Notes: a model not told the origin generated them from the letters alone. 64,000 nucleotides of DNA from Pseudomonas reactans (GCF_013385825.1 NZ_JACAPG010000002.1:62001-126000); one strand, 5' to 3'; shown: positions 10,395 to 22,933, numbered from the stretch's first letter. Made by a program: numbers and translations.

Positions 10395-11687
10395 ATGAAT
10401 GTTTTGATCATTGGCAGCGGTGGCCGTGAACACGCCCTGGCCTGGAAAGTTGCCCAGGACCCGCGCGTCCAGAAAGTATTCGTAGCACCCGGCAATGCCG
10501 GTACCGCCATTGAAGCCAAGTGCGAGAACGTCGCAATCGACGTGCTGGCCCTTGAGCAGCTGGCCGACTTTGCTGAAAAAAATGTGTCCCTGACCATTGT
10601 CGGTCCGGAAGTGCCATTGGTTGCCGGCGTCGTGGACCTGTTCCGCAGCCGTGGTCTGGACTGCTTCGGCCCGACCGCTGGCGCTGCCCAGCTGGAAGGT
10701 TCCAAGGCGTTCACCAAGGACTTCCTGGCGCGCCACAAAATCCCGACCGCCGACTACCAGAACTTCACCGAGATCGAGCCGGCCCTGGCTTACCTGCGTG
10801 AAAAAGGTGCGCCGATCGTGATCAAGGCTGATGGCCTGGCCGCCGGCAAAGGCGTGATCGTTGCCATGACCCTGCAGGAAGCCGAAGACGCCGTGCGCGA
10901 CATGCTCGCCGGCAACGCTTTTGGTGACGCCGGTTCACGCGTGGTGATCGAGGAATTCCTCGACGGCGAAGAAGCCAGCTTCATCGTGATGGTCGACGGC
11001 AAGAACGTCCTGCCGATGGCCACCAGCCAGGACCACAAACGCGTCGGCGACGGCGACACCGGCCCGAACACCGGCGGCATGGGTGCCTACTCCCCTGCCC
11101 CGGTGGTCACCGCCGACGTGCACCAGCGCGTCATGGACCTGGTGATCTGGCCGACCGTGCGTGGCATGGCCGACGAAGGCAATGTGTACACCGGTTTCCT
11201 GTATGCCGGCCTGATGATCGACAAAGCCGGTAACCCGAAAGTCATCGAGTTCAACTGCCGCTTCGGTGACCCGGAAACCCAACCAGTGATGCTGCGCCTG
11301 CAATCGAGCCTGGTGCTGCTGGTGGAAGCCGCCCTGGCCCAAGCGCTGGACAAGGTTGAAGCCCAGTGGGATCCACGTCCGAGCGTTGGCATTGTGCTGG
11401 CGGCCGGAGGCTACCCTGCCGATTACGCCAAGGGCGACGTGATTGAAGGTCTCGACGCCGCTGCTACGCTGGAAGGCAAAGTGTTCCATGCGGGTACCGC
11501 GCTCAAGGACGGCCAGGTTGTGACAGCCGGTGGCCGTGTGCTGTGCGCCACCGCCATGGGCGCCAGTGTCGACGCCGCGCAGCAACAGGCTTACAAGCTC
11601 GCTGCAAAGATCGACTGGAAAGGCTGCTTCTATCGCAAGGACATCGGCTATCGCGCCATTGCGCGGGAGCGTGGCGAGAAACAGTAA
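10395..11687 (+). CDS. purD: Phosphoribosylamine-glycine ligase (GAR synthetase)
   Basis: An ATP-grasp ligase that joins glycine to phosphoribosylamine in purine synthesis (430 aa). Visible are the N-domain [16 protein letters not shown], the ATP-grasp core ([17 protein letters not shown]), the [11 protein letters not shown] loop with [14 protein letters not shown], and [12 protein letters not shown]. The purH-purD-retS order is that of P. aeruginosa. Confidence 0.97.
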   Translation: MNVLIIGSGGREHALAWKVAQDPRVQKVFVAPGNAGTAIEAKCENVAIDVLALEQLADFAEKNVSLTIVGPEVPLVAGVVDLFRSRGLDCFGPTAGAAQLEGSKAFTKDFLARHKIPTADYQNFTEIEPALAYLREKGAPIVIKADGLAAGKGVIVAMTLQEAEDAVRDMLAGNAFGDAGSRVVIEEFLDGEEASFIVMVDGKNVLPMATSQDHKRVGDGDTGPNTGGMGAYSPAPVVTADVHQRVMDLVIWPTVRGMADEGNVYTGFLYAGLMIDKAGNPKVIEFNCRFGDPETQPVMLRLQSSLVLLVEAALAQALDKVEAQWDPRPSVGIVLAAGGYPADYAKGDVIEGLDAAATLEGKVFHAGTALKDGQVVTAGGRVLCATAMGASVDAAQQQAYKLAAKIDWKGCFYRKDIGYRAIARERGEKQ

Positions 11688-11706
11688 GTCGCTATCCGTT
11701 CGGCTA

Positions 11707-11729
11707 GGCAGGGGCCTCTGGCCCTTGCC
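11707..11729. terminator. Hairpin after purD, possible weak terminator
   Basis: GGCAGGGGCC and GGCCCTTGCC form a 10-bp stem (one G-T pair) with a 3-base loop. There is no T run, so intrinsic termination is doubtful. Confidence 0.4.
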
Positions 11730-11787
11730 GTATGCAGCCCTACCCGCGCATAGTTAACCGTGCATCAACCTACGAAGGGATTTCGCC

Positions 11788-14559
<2,772 letters not shown>

Positions 14560-14575
14560 CCTGAAATACGATCGC

Positions 14576-14665
14576 CTGTAGGAGCTGGCTTGCCGGCGAT
14601 GGTGGTGTATCAGTCACACACCCATTGCCTGACACCCCATTATCGCCGGCAAGCCAGCTCCTACA
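14576..14665. repeat. REPIN after retS
   Basis: Inverted arms TGTAGGAGCTGGCTTGCCGG and CCGGCAAGCCAGCTCCTACA flank about 50 bp. It separates retS from the MarC gene. Confidence 0.85.
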
Positions 14666-14719
14666 AAGTGGGTGTGCCTGATAGACTCCCTCGGTCCTCA
14701 CTGCCTCGAGCCGCCCCCC

Positions 14720-15316
14720 ATGCTCCACGTGTTATTCAGCGTCTACCTGAAAATGCTGGTGCTCTACAGCCCATTCTTCGTGCTGTCCTGCTTTATCAGC
14801 CTCACCCGTGGCTACTCCAGCAAAGAGCGGCGGCGCCTGGCGTGGAAGGTGGCGTTGGCGACCCTGGTATCGAGCGTGTTGCTCTACTTGTTCGGCCGCG
14901 TGATCTTCAGTGTATTCGGCATCACCGTCGACGCCTTCCGCATCGGTGCCGGCAGTGTGCTGTTTATCTCCGCCCTGGGCATGGCCCAAGGCAAGTCGGC
15001 GGTGCAGACCGATAACGTGCAGCAGGACGTGACCATCGTGCCGCTGACCATCCCCCTCACCGTCGGCCCCGGCACCATCGGTGCGCTGCTGGTGATGGGC
15101 GTGAGCCAGCCCCACTGGGATGACAAGCTCACCGCCATCCTCAGCATCGCCCTGGCCAGCCTCACGGTGGGTGTGGTGCTGTACCTGTCCAACCGCATCG
15201 AACGGATCCTCGGTGACCAGGGCTTACAGATTGTCAGTCGGTTGATGGGGTTGTTCGTGTGTGCCCTGGCCGCGCAAATCATCTTCACCGGTGTGCGCGG
15301 TTACCTGGTGCCTTAG
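14720..15316 (+). CDS. MarC family integral membrane protein
   Basis: A 198-aa inner-membrane protein with about six hydrophobic helices. Segments such as SCFISLTRGYSSKERRR, TIVPLTIPLTVGPGTIGAL and ISRLMGLF-like QIVSRLMGLFVCALAAQ are typical of the MarC/NAAT family. The family was once linked to multiple antibiotic resistance, but no clear substrate is established. ATG 14720 was chosen because the 16 upstream codons overlap the REPIN region and are not hydrophobic. The 3' end overlaps the convergent gene at 15313 by four bases. Confidence 0.85.
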   Translation: MLHVLFSVYLKMLVLYSPFFVLSCFISLTRGYSSKERRRLAWKVALATLVSSVLLYLFGRVIFSVFGITVDAFRIGAGSVLFISALGMAQGKSAVQTDNVQQDVTIVPLTIPLTVGPGTIGALLVMGVSQPHWDDKLTAILSIALASLTVGVVLYLSNRIERILGDQGLQIVSRLMGLFVCALAAQIIFTGVRGYLVP

Positions 15317-16092
15317 ATCCGGTATTTGGCGATAGCCGACTGCACCTTGTCACCCGCACTCTCGCGCATCAGTTGGATCGTCTTTTCGTTGACCACCGAG
15401 GTATTCAGCACCAGGCACGTCTGCCCGCTGAAGGCCTCGAACGAGGAGCTGTCCCATTCCAGGAAAGGCAGACCTACCTGTTTAGTGACCCCGTGGGTGC
15501 TGTAGGTCACCAGCACCATCATCAATTCGCCATCGGTTTCGGCACAGGATGCCAGACCGAAATCGCCGCCCTGGTGCACGGAGCTGTTGCGTTTGAACAG
15601 CTCGAAAGACGCAGGCGTCTGTTTCAATGCCTCTAATGCATCGGCTGCCAGTTTTGGCAATGCCGTCAGCAGCGGCCCGGACAACGTGCTCGTCGCCAGT
15701 AAGGCGGCGATAAGGTTCAACGCCGCCAACTGCACGGTCAGGCCCTTGCCCGCATGAGAAATCCGCTCGAAGCGGCTGCGCACCGGCAACCACCCCAGGC
15801 TGACCATCACCCTGATGAATTCGTCGTACCAATCCTCGGTACCGCGGTGCACTTTCAATACATCGCTGACGTAGCTGCTGGCCAGCAGATAACTTTTACG
15901 CACGTATTCCCGATTCAGACTCGACAGGCCTTGAGCAAACGAGATCACGCTGTTGTTGACCACGGCCGCGTTGAAGTCATCCTCGGTGTCCAGCGGCAAA
16001 CCCGCAGGCTTGCCTGACGCCCCTGGCAACGTGTAGGCCGCAATCAACTTGCGCCTTTTTGTATTGTTGATCCTTCCGTGATGTCGCTCCAT
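15313..16092 (-). CDS. Hypothetical protein, 259 aa
   Basis: Not recognised. The protein starts with a basic stretch (MERHHGRINNTKRRKLIAAY) and has a helical middle (LNREYVRKSYLLASSYVSDVL). A hydrophobic helix pair at about 125-155 (LTVQLAALNLIAALLATSTL) follows. The C-terminal half is beta-rich, with alternating hydrophobic residues (ELMMVLVTYSTHGVTKQVGLPFLEW). There is no signal peptide. A helical front, hydrophobic hairpin and beta-rich end would suit a small membrane-active or secreted protein, but this is only a shape argument. GTGGAGA upstream of ATG 16092 supports the start. It is convergent with, and overlaps, the MarC gene. Confidence 0.7.
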   Translation of the reverse strand: MERHHGRINNTKRRKLIAAYTLPGASGKPAGLPLDTEDDFNAAVVNNSVISFAQGLSSLNREYVRKSYLLASSYVSDVLKVHRGTEDWYDEFIRVMVSLGWLPVRSRFERISHAGKGLTVQLAALNLIAALLATSTLSGPLLTALPKLAADALEALKQTPASFELFKRNSSVHQGGDFGLASCAETDGELMMVLVTYSTHGVTKQVGLPFLEWDSSSFEAFSGQTCLVLNTSVVNEKTIQLMRESAGDKVQSAIAKYRI

Positions 16093-16251
16093 TTTGATTC
16101 TCCACAAGCACCCCAACGTGGGGCTTGTGTCCACCCTAGTTCACGGGGTGACGGGCTTTCCAGACGATAACAATCCCTTGGATCGACGCGTCAAACCGTA
16201 GCGCCCAGCAATTACGTGGCGTGACGGGCGAACGTCCGGATTTCGTCGCAA

Positions 16252-16308
16252 AAAAAAGAAAAAGCCCCGGACAACGCCAGGAAAATCCCTGGGTCATTCG
16301 GAGCTTTC
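16252..16308 (-). terminator. Terminator of the cobGHIJ operon
   Basis: Read on the minus strand, GAAAGCTCCG pairs with CGGGGCTTT around an inner CCAGG/CCTGG stem, followed by TTTTTCTTTTTTT. It lies about 20 bp after the cobJ stop. Confidence 0.75.
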
Positions 16309-16328
16309 AGGCGGCCGGCAAACCGTTT

Positions 16329-17966
16329 TCAGGCGCTGGGCTTTTCGCCATACCAACGCGGTGTGTATACCCATGTACCGCCACCGGCACGGGCGAATGT
16401 GCAGGTGGTAGACGAGCCGATCAGCACCATGGTGCGCATGTCTACCTGTTCCGGCGTCAGTTGCCCAAGCGTGGTGACACGCAAGGTCTGGCCCGGTCGA
16501 CCGATATCGCGGCCCAGCACCACTGGCGTTTCGGGCGAACGGTGCAGCGCGACGATTTCCAGGGCTCGACCCAACTGCCACGGCCGCGCGCGCGAGATCG
16601 GGTTGTAGAACGCCAACGCCAGATCAGCCTGGGACGCGAGGTCCAGGCGCTTCTCGATGATCGACCAGGGCTTGAGATTGTCCGACAGCGACATCACGCA
16701 GAAGTCATGCCCCAATGGTGCGCCCGCCTGGGCGGCGGTGGCGAGCGATGCCGAGACGCCCGGCAGTATTTCCAGGTCGACCTGATGCCAGGCCGGGTTA
16801 CTGGATTCGTGCAGGGCTTCGATCACCGCAGCGGCCATGGCGAACACGCCCGGGTCGCCGGACGATACAACAACAACCGAGCGACCCTGGGCCGCCAGCT
16901 CGAAGGCATGGCGGGCACGCTGCATTTCTTCGCGGTTATCGGTGCAATGCTGCACTTGATCGTCACGGAATGGGCCGGCCATGCGCACATAGGTTTCATA
17001 GCCGAGCACGTCAGTGCAACGCGCCAGTTCGGCTTTCACCGCAGGCACCATCAACTCGGCAGCGCCGGGGCCCAGGCCGATCACAGCGAGGCGACCCCGC
17101 ACGTGGCCGACTTGCGATACGTCCAGGGGCTGCTCGGCAACGTTGATGACGATATCCGCGTCCTGGGTGACGCTGACAAAACGCAGCGGTACGCCCAATT
17201 CCAGCGCCGCTTCATGCAACGACGCTTCGGCCATCTGCGTATCACTGGCCAGCAGGCACGCCAGGGATTGCACGGCAATGCCCGCCGCATGCAACGCCGT
17301 GCGCACACGCTCAGCCAACTGCGGACCGGGCTTGCAGGTCACGCTCACGGTTTTCGGATAGATCAGCAATTCATTCGCAGCCGGTATGCGCTCGGCACTG
17401 CCCACATGAATTGCCAAGCGCGCGTGCTGGTCCTGAGGCAAGTTGGCCTGTTCCAGCCACGGCGCAACGCCTTCGATGCGCACGCTTTCGCCGGCCAGCA
17501 GATCCGAGACAAACCGCTTGCCCAGCTCCAGGTCGGCCAGCTCATAACCCGCCGGCGGGTTGAGCAGGCACGTGCCGAAACGCAACTCGCCACTGGTGGT
17601 GATCGCAGCGGCCACGTCCAGCGCGGCGGCAATCTCCCGCGCCATCACATTCACACCGCCAAGGCCACCGAGCAGCGGCACCACGGCGCTGCCGTCTTCG
17701 GCAACAGCCAGCACGGCGGGCTCTTCGCCTTTTTCCAGCAGCAGCGGCGCCAGCGTGCGGATGACAATGCCGGCCGCGCACAGCGCAATCAACGGCATGC
17801 CTTGCTGGTAAAACTGACGCAGGGTCGCGCCAAACTCAGTGTAGGTCTGATCCGCGCCTTCGACCCGTCCGGCCAAGCCGTGAATCACCGCTGCGGGGTA
17901 CAGCCGCTGGATCTTGCGGGCAGTGGCCAGGCTGCCCTGCCCCAGAATGACAATCGCCGGGCTCAT
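16329..17966 (-). CDS. cobJ: Precorrin-3B C17-methyltransferase fused to CbiG/CobE-like domains
   Basis: Catalyses ring contraction and C17 methylation of precorrin-3B in aerobic cobalamin synthesis. The 545-aa protein is a fusion. The N-terminal region (1-190) resembles the CbiG N-domain (ALCAAGIVIRTLAPLL, GGLGGVNVMAREIA). The middle (about 195-290) resembles CobE/CbiG C-terminal. The last about 255 residues are a tetrapyrrole methyltransferase (AVIGLGPGAAELMVP, SSGDPGVFAMA, ARPWQLGRALEI). A similar fusion exists in P. aeruginosa CobJ. ATG 17966 overlaps the cobI stop by one base (TGATG), so translation is coupled. Confidence 0.92.
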   Translation of the reverse strand: MSPAIVILGQGSLATARKIQRLYPAAVIHGLAGRVEGADQTYTEFGATLRQFYQQGMPLIALCAAGIVIRTLAPLLLEKGEEPAVLAVAEDGSAVVPLLGGLGGVNVMAREIAAALDVAAAITTSGELRFGTCLLNPPAGYELADLELGKRFVSDLLAGESVRIEGVAPWLEQANLPQDQHARLAIHVGSAERIPAANELLIYPKTVSVTCKPGPQLAERVRTALHAAGIAVQSLACLLASDTQMAEASLHEAALELGVPLRFVSVTQDADIVINVAEQPLDVSQVGHVRGRLAVIGLGPGAAELMVPAVKAELARCTDVLGYETYVRMAGPFRDDQVQHCTDNREEMQRARHAFELAAQGRSVVVVSSGDPGVFAMAAAVIEALHESSNPAWHQVDLEILPGVSASLATAAQAGAPLGHDFCVMSLSDNLKPWSIIEKRLDLASQADLALAFYNPISRARPWQLGRALEIVALHRSPETPVVLGRDIGRPGQTLRVTTLGQLTPEQVDMRTMVLIGSSTTCTFARAGGGTWVYTPRWYGEKPSA

Positions 17967-18697
17967 CAACCTTGCCACCGTTCACCGGGCACGATGATCA
18001 GCGAGAAGTACGGCGACGACGCCGGATCTACCTGATCCAGCGGCACGATCTTTTGATTGGCCATGGTGGCGCGTTCCACATACAGCGCACGCTCGGCCAG
18101 GCCGAGTTCTCCCAGCACCTGGCGCACTTTCGGGAAATTGCGCCCCAGCTTCATGATCACCGCCGCGTCAGCATCCGCCAGGCGGCGCTTGAGGTCGTCA
18201 TGCGGCAACACCCCCGAAAGCACTGACAGGCTCTGGTTGCGATACACCAGCGGCGCGCCCAGCACCGAGGCGCCGCCGAGCATCGAGCAAACGCCGGGGA
18301 CGACGTGCGCTTCATAGCGCTCGGCAAGGCGGTCGTGCAGGTACATGTAGGAGCCGTAGAAGAAGGGGTCACCTTCGCAGATCACCGCCACATCGCGGCC
18401 CGCGTCCAGATGCGCCGCTACGTCAACGCTGGCGGCGTCGTAGAAATCGCTGATCACTTGCTCGTAGGACATCGGCGCCGGCAACACCTCGGTGGTCACC
18501 GGGTACACCAGCGGCATCAGGGTTTGCTGCGGCACCAGGTGGTCTTCGATGATGCCGAAGGCGTTGCCCTTTTTGCCCTTGGCCACGAAGTAAGCCACCA
18601 CGGGCGATTCGCGCAGCAGGCGCAAGGCCTTGAGGGTGATCAGTTCCGGGTCACCGGGGCCTACGCCCAGGCCGATCAAACGTCCGCGTGCCTGCAT
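17966..18697 (-). CDS. cobI: Precorrin-2 C20-methyltransferase
   Basis: A SAM-dependent methyltransferase that makes precorrin-3A. The 243-aa product has [18 protein letters not shown] at the N-terminus, the [13 protein letters not shown] loop, and [18 protein letters not shown]; all are typical of CobI/CbiL. Its ATG overlaps the cobH stop (TAATG). A much longer open frame extends upstream, but it is a shadow of cobH. Confidence 0.94.
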   Translation of the reverse strand: MQARGRLIGLGVGPGDPELITLKALRLLRESPVVAYFVAKGKKGNAFGIIEDHLVPQQTLMPLVYPVTTEVLPAPMSYEQVISDFYDAASVDVAAHLDAGRDVAVICEGDPFFYGSYMYLHDRLAERYEAHVVPGVCSMLGGASVLGAPLVYRNQSLSVLSGVLPHDDLKRRLADADAAVIMKLGRNFPKVRQVLGELGLAERALYVERATMANQKIVPLDQVDPASSPYFSLIIVPGERWQG

Positions 18698-19323
18698 TAT
18701 TCGACCTCCGTGGCCAAGGCATTCACCGCAGCGGCGGCCATGGCGCTGCCGCCCAGGCGGCCCTGCATGATCACGAACGGCACGCCACGGCTGTCGGCAG
18801 CCAGCATCGCCTTGGACTCGGCAGCGCCGACAAACCCGACCGGGAAGCCGAGGATCAACGCCGGTTTCGGCGCGCCGGCATCGAGCATTTCCAGCAAGTA
18901 AAACAGTGCGGTCGGCGCGTTGCCGATCACTACCACACTGCCTTCCAGGTGCGGGCGCCACAATTCGAGGGCCGCGGCGGAGCGGGTGTTACCCAGCTCA
19001 CGCGCCAGCTCCGGCACGCTGTCGTCGCGCAGGGTGCAAATCACTTCGTTATTGGCCGGCAGGCGTGCGCGAGTCACGCCTTCGGAGACCATCCGCGCAT
19101 CGCACAGGATCGGCGCACCGGCGGCGAGCGCATCGCGCCCGGCCTTGCCCGCCCCTTCGGAGAACTGCAGGCAGTCGATGGCGTCGACCATGCCGCAGGC
19201 ATGAATCACCCGCACCGCGAGTTTTTCCAAATCAGCCGGGATGCGGTCCAACTTGGCTTCCGCGCGAATAATGGCGAAGGAGTTGCGATAGATCTCCTGA
19301 CCGTCGCGGATGTAATCAATCAT
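18697..19323 (-). CDS. cobH: Precorrin-8X methylmutase
   Basis: Moves a methyl group from C11 to C12, giving hydrogenobyrinate (208 aa). Characteristic segments are [20 protein letters not shown], the catalytic-His region VRVIHACGM, and [16 protein letters not shown] 19323 lies within the last codons of cobG (8-bp overlap). Part of the coupled cobGHIJ unit. Confidence 0.95.
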   Translation of the reverse strand: MIDYIRDGQEIYRNSFAIIRAEAKLDRIPADLEKLAVRVIHACGMVDAIDCLQFSEGAGKAGRDALAAGAPILCDARMVSEGVTRARLPANNEVICTLRDDSVPELARELGNTRSAAALELWRPHLEGSVVVIGNAPTALFYLLEMLDAGAPKPALILGFPVGFVGAAESKAMLAADSRGVPFVIMQGRLGGSAMAAAAVNALATEVE

Positions 19324-20605
19324 CGGTGTTGCTCCGTGGGCGAGCGCGCAGCAGGGCGCCCGTCGCTTCAATAGAAAGGTTGCGTGCGTGCAGCCGGCCG
19401 AAACCGGGGTGGGCTGCCTCGCGGAAATAGAGGTCGTAGTGGCCGGCGCTCACCGCCAGCAAGGTCACCGGCGCGGTGTGTGCGGCGGCGCAGGAGCGTG
19501 GGCAGCCGGACAGGTGCACGTTGTGCCCGGTGTCCAGGGCAGCGAGTTGCATGGCGTCGGCCTTGGTGTCGGCCAGGGCCTTGCCGCAGCCGCTGGAGCC
19601 GGTACAGGCGGTCATGCGCGACAGGGGCTGGTCGATTGAACAAAGAAAACCGAGTTGCGCCAGGTGTTCGGTCACGGCGTGCGGTTTTTCGACGTTGGGC
19701 AGCAGCACACCCTGCCAGGGGGTGAAACGCAGCGTGCCATCGCCGTACTCACTGGCCAGTTGCGCGGCGCCCTTGAGCATCGTCGCATCCAGGCGGCCCA
19801 AGGGTGCGATGGCGGCGACGTAACATTGGTTCTTTTGCGCTTGTGGATAAGTGCCAAGGTGCAGCAAAGCGCCACTGGGCGGGCGTTTTAAGCCATCAAC
19901 AGGCAGCAGCGGCAGGGTTAGACGACTCAGCAAGTTATCCACAGACAGATGCCGCATGCGGGTCTGTTCGGGAGTGGCAATATCGAGAAACGCCTCCAGC
20001 ACGGCCACCACCAGCGCATGGCCCTGGTCCAATGGCACGGCGGCCAGCGGCGCATCCAGCCCCGGACAACCTGCCAGACCAAAGGCGAGAAGCGTCTCGC
20101 CCTCCCGTACGAACGCCGACAGCCACAGGTCATGGTGATGTTCGAGCATCGCCAGGGCCTCACCGCCATCCAATTGCACGGCGAACTTGGCCGACAGCTC
20201 ATGGAAACGCGGGTGGCTTTGCAGGGTGTTCAGGATCTGTTCGGCCAGCGGGCGCGTATCGAAGAGCATCTGCGGATCGATCCCGGCGCTCGGGCTGAGC
20301 ATCAGGTTGCGCACGTCGTCGCCGGCGGCATTGCTGGGGCCGAGGTCGGCTGCCAGCAGCATCGCAATCAGCGCGCTTTCTTCAGTGCCAATCCCACGAA
20401 TCTGCAGATTGGCGCGGTTGGTCGCCTCGATCACGCCGCCCGCATAGGCCTGGGCGGCATCCGCCACCGCGTGGGCTTGGGCGGCAGTGATCGAACCACC
20501 GGCCAGTTTGATCCGACAAATGCCGCCGTCCAGCGCCTGGACAATACGCAGCAACCCCGGACAAGCCGAGGGGCGCAAGGTATTTACAGCGGGCGTTGGG
20601 TTCAC
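19316..20605 (-). CDS. cobG: Precorrin-3B synthase
   Basis: An oxygen-dependent monooxygenase with a 4Fe-4S centre that makes precorrin-3B; its presence marks the aerobic B12 route. About 429 aa from the chosen start. The N-terminal half is ferredoxin-like, with LRPSACPGLLRIV near the start. The cluster cysteines appear as CTGSSGCGKA and LSGCPRSCAAAH. The start is uncertain: GTG 20605 places the conserved N-terminus correctly, while the frame stays open to 20662. First gene of cobGHIJ; divergent from cobL with only 95 bp between. Confidence 0.9.
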   Translation of the reverse strand: MNPTPAVNTLRPSACPGLLRIVQALDGGICRIKLAGGSITAAQAHAVADAAQAYAGGVIEATNRANLQIRGIGTEESALIAMLLAADLGPSNAAGDDVRNLMLSPSAGIDPQMLFDTRPLAEQILNTLQSHPRFHELSAKFAVQLDGGEALAMLEHHHDLWLSAFVREGETLLAFGLAGCPGLDAPLAAVPLDQGHALVVAVLEAFLDIATPEQTRMRHLSVDNLLSRLTLPLLPVDGLKRPPSGALLHLGTYPQAQKNQCYVAAIAPLGRLDATMLKGAAQLASEYGDGTLRFTPWQGVLLPNVEKPHAVTEHLAQLGFLCSIDQPLSRMTACTGSSGCGKALADTKADAMQLAALDTGHNVHLSGCPRSCAAAHTAPVTLLAVSAGHYDLYFREAAHPGFGRLHARNLSIEATGALLRARPRSNTDD

Positions 20606-20700
20606 GGGGCTACCGGTTGATGGGTAAAGGCGCGGTATTATGCCTGCTTTGTCCGGCGGCATGAAAAGCCTGCCCGTCGGATGTCGTTCAAGGAATCTTT

Positions 20701-21906
20701 ATGTCGCCCTGGCTGACGGTTGTAGGCATCGGTGAAGACGGCTTCAAGGGGCTGGGCAGGAATGCCCGGCATGCCTTGTTGCGCGCCACGCGGATTATAG
20801 GTGCTCAGCGCCAGTTGGACCTGTTGCCGGTGTGTATTCGCGGCGAGCGTGCGTTGTGGCCGAGCCCGTTTTCCCTGGAGCCGGTGCTGGCGCGGCGCGG
20901 GGAGCCGGTGTGCGTGTTGGCCAGTGGGGACCCGATGTTCTATGGCGTGGGCGCGAGCCTCGCGCGACAGGTGGCGGCTGAAGAGTTGCTGATTTTGCCG
21001 GCGCCTTCGTCGGTGTCGCTGGCAGCGGCTCGCTTGGGCTGGCCGTTGCAGGACGTGGTGACGTTATCCGTGGTCGCCCGGCCGCTGTCGGCGCTGAATG
21101 CGCATCTGGCCAGTGGCGTGCGGATGTTGGTGTTGAGTAATGACGGGCGCAGTCCGGCGTTGATTGCCGCTTTGTTGGCTTCGTGCGGGTTTGGGCCGAG
21201 CCGCTTGAGCGTGTTTGAACATTTGGGCGGCGCGCATGAGCGGCGCATCGACGGGCTGGCTACGGATTGGCAACACGCGTCAGTCGCCGATTTGAATCTG
21301 GTTGCCATTGATTGCGTAGCCTCCGGCGAAACACCCCGTCTGTCGCGCCTGGCGGGCCTGCCGGATTCAGCCTTCAAACACGACGGCCAACTGACCAAAC
21401 GCGATGTACGCGCCATGACCCTCGCCCGCCTCGCGCCAATGCCTGGCGAACTGCTATGGGACGTGGGCGCGGGCAGCGGTTCCATCGGTATCGAGTGGAT
21501 GCGTGCGCACCCGAGTTGCCGCGCACTGGCGATTGAAGCCAATGAGGGCCGCCAAGGACTGATCGAACACAATCGCGACGCCCTTGGCGTGCCCGGGCTG
21601 CAATTGGTTCGCGGCAAGGCGCCCGAGGCGTTGAACGGACTGGAAGCCCCGGACGCCATCTTCATCGGCGGCGGCGTCACCCGCGACGGCGTACTCGACA
21701 CCTGCTGGCAACACCTGCGGCCGGGCGGGCGCCTGGTGGCAAACGCCGTGACCCTGCAAAGTGAAATGACCCTGATGGACTGGCGTGCGCGGCATGGCGG
21801 CGAACTGACGCGCATCCACGTAGCCCAGGCGCAGCCGCTGGGGGAGTTTGATACATGGCGGCAGGCGTTGCCGATTACCTTGCTGGAAGTGGTCAAGCCG
21901 CTATGA
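20701..21906 (+). CDS. cobL: Precorrin-6Y C5,15-methyltransferase (decarboxylating)
   Basis: Methylates C5 and C15 and decarboxylates the acetate side chain at C12. The 401-aa protein has two domains: a CbiE-like tetrapyrrole methyltransferase (1-205, with [16 protein letters not shown]) and a CbiT-like class I methyltransferase (about 215-401, with [16 protein letters not shown] and [13 protein letters not shown]). AGGAATC precedes the ATG. The stop overlaps the cobK ATG by four bases (ATGA). Confidence 0.94.
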   Translation: MSPWLTVVGIGEDGFKGLGRNARHALLRATRIIGAQRQLDLLPVCIRGERALWPSPFSLEPVLARRGEPVCVLASGDPMFYGVGASLARQVAAEELLILPAPSSVSLAAARLGWPLQDVVTLSVVARPLSALNAHLASGVRMLVLSNDGRSPALIAALLASCGFGPSRLSVFEHLGGAHERRIDGLATDWQHASVADLNLVAIDCVASGETPRLSRLAGLPDSAFKHDGQLTKRDVRAMTLARLAPMPGELLWDVGAGSGSIGIEWMRAHPSCRALAIEANEGRQGLIEHNRDALGVPGLQLVRGKAPEALNGLEAPDAIFIGGGVTRDGVLDTCWQHLRPGGRLVANAVTLQSEMTLMDWRARHGGELTRIHVAQAQPLGEFDTWRQALPITLLEVVKPL

Positions 21907-22622
21907 AGCGCATCCTTCTGCTGGGCGGCGTGACTGAGGCATTTGCGATTGCCCGCACCTTGGGCCCGGAACATATCTACAGCCTGGCCGGCGTCGGGCG
22001 CGTGCCCACCGACCTGACCTGCCAAGTGCGGGTCGGTGGTTATGGTGGCGCTGAGGGCTTGGCGCAGTTTGTTCGGGATGAGGGGATTGGCCTGATTCTC
22101 GACGCGACCCATCCGTATGCGGCGCAGATCAGCCGCAATGCGGCCGAGGCTGCTCGGTTGAGCAGCGTGCCGTGTTGGGCGTTGCGCCGTCCGGCGTGGC
22201 AGCCGCAGGCGGGGGATGATTGGCGCGAGGTCAGTGATTGGCCCGCGTTGATTGAAGCGCTCAAACCCTTCAAGCGTCCGCTGTTCACGTTGGGGCGTGA
22301 GCCATTGCAGCACCTGGATGAAATCCCACCGGAGCAGTTCTGGACGCTGAGGGCGCTGGATGTGTATCCGGGGAATGAGCGCTGTGAAGTGATCGGCGCG
22401 CGGGGACCGTTTTTGATTGAGGATGAGCGCGCGCTGTTCAGGCGCCGCGGGATTGATGTGTTGATCAGCAAGAACAGCGGTAGCACCGCCACAGAACCAA
22501 AGCTGGAAGTGGCAAGAGAGCGAGGCGTGCCGATGCTTGTATTGAAACGCCCCGCTCTGGCAACCGTCGACCGAGAGTTCACCAACGTCCAAGACCTCCT
22601 GCAAACACTGCAATCCTTGTAG
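21903..22622 (+). CDS. cobK: Precorrin-6A reductase
   Basis: NADPH-dependent reduction of precorrin-6A to precorrin-6B (239 aa). Typical features are the N-terminal [29 protein letters not shown], and the C-terminal [25 protein letters not shown] 21903 overlaps the cobL stop, so no cbiD lies between them. The TAG stop is formed by the first bases of the following REPIN. Confidence 0.94.
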   Translation: MKRILLLGGVTEAFAIARTLGPEHIYSLAGVGRVPTDLTCQVRVGGYGGAEGLAQFVRDEGIGLILDATHPYAAQISRNAAEAARLSSVPCWALRRPAWQPQAGDDWREVSDWPALIEALKPFKRPLFTLGREPLQHLDEIPPEQFWTLRALDVYPGNERCEVIGARGPFLIEDERALFRRRGIDVLISKNSGSTATEPKLEVARERGVPMLVLKRPALATVDREFTNVQDLLQTLQSL

Positions 22623-22702
22623 GAGCTGGCTTGCCAGCGATGAGGCCCGTACGCTCACCGCAAGTCTCAGGGACCTCATCGCCGGCAAGCCGGCTCCTAC
22701 AG
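22618..22702. repeat. REPIN after cobK
   Basis: Inverted arms TGTAGGAGCTGGCTTGCCAG and GCCGGCAAGCCGGCTCCTACA flank about 45 bp. The left arm supplies the cobK stop codon; the right arm supplies the stop of the small minus-strand reading frame that follows. Confidence 0.85.
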
Positions 22703-22810
22703 TGGGGACGTGGCGTGTACGCGATCCGCCAGCAGCTGCGCCAGCTCAATCAATTGCGCAACGCCGAGCAATTCCTCTCGTTTCAAATAACCCGCAAAAT
22801 GACCAAGCAT
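22697..22810 (-). CDS. Possible small protein (37 aa) or gene remnant
   Basis: Not recognised. A minus-strand frame from ATG 22810 has AGAAGG five bases upstream, with an in-frame TGA just before. It encodes a 37-aa product whose middle is leucine-rich and helical (REELLGVAQLIELAQLLADR). Its stop comes from the REPIN arm. It could be a real small protein, or the tail of a gene whose front has been lost. Third-position GC is like the neighbours. Confidence 0.3.
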   Translation of the reverse strand: MLGHFAGYLKREELLGVAQLIELAQLLADRVHATSPL

Positions 22811-22933
22811 TTGACCTTCTCATAAAAGCCGAATCCCCCTACAAACACTTCCGAACGAGCTGGCTGGTTCAGCAAAAAGCCCCCGCCCTAACCTCTCTCC
22901 TCGCGAATTCGCACCAGCATCCGCGATGGAGAT

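Noticed and set aside
8543..10738. 731-codon open frame on the minus strand opposite purH and purD
   Set aside because: It is a shadow of two certain genes in GC-rich DNA. The product is of low complexity in His/Gly/Val and has no motif or ribosome binding site.
16221..18035. 604-codon open frame on the plus strand across cobJ
   Set aside because: Antisense shadow of cobJ. The translated sequence is rich in Arg, His and Gln and shows no domain.
20606..20700. Cobalamin riboswitch between cobG and cobL
   Set aside because: Only 95 bp and no B12-box-like element. The region is too short for the known riboswitch fold.
20940..22688. 582-codon minus-strand frame opposite cobL and cobK
   Set aside because: Shadow frame. 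It runs through the REPIN and both well-supported cob genes.
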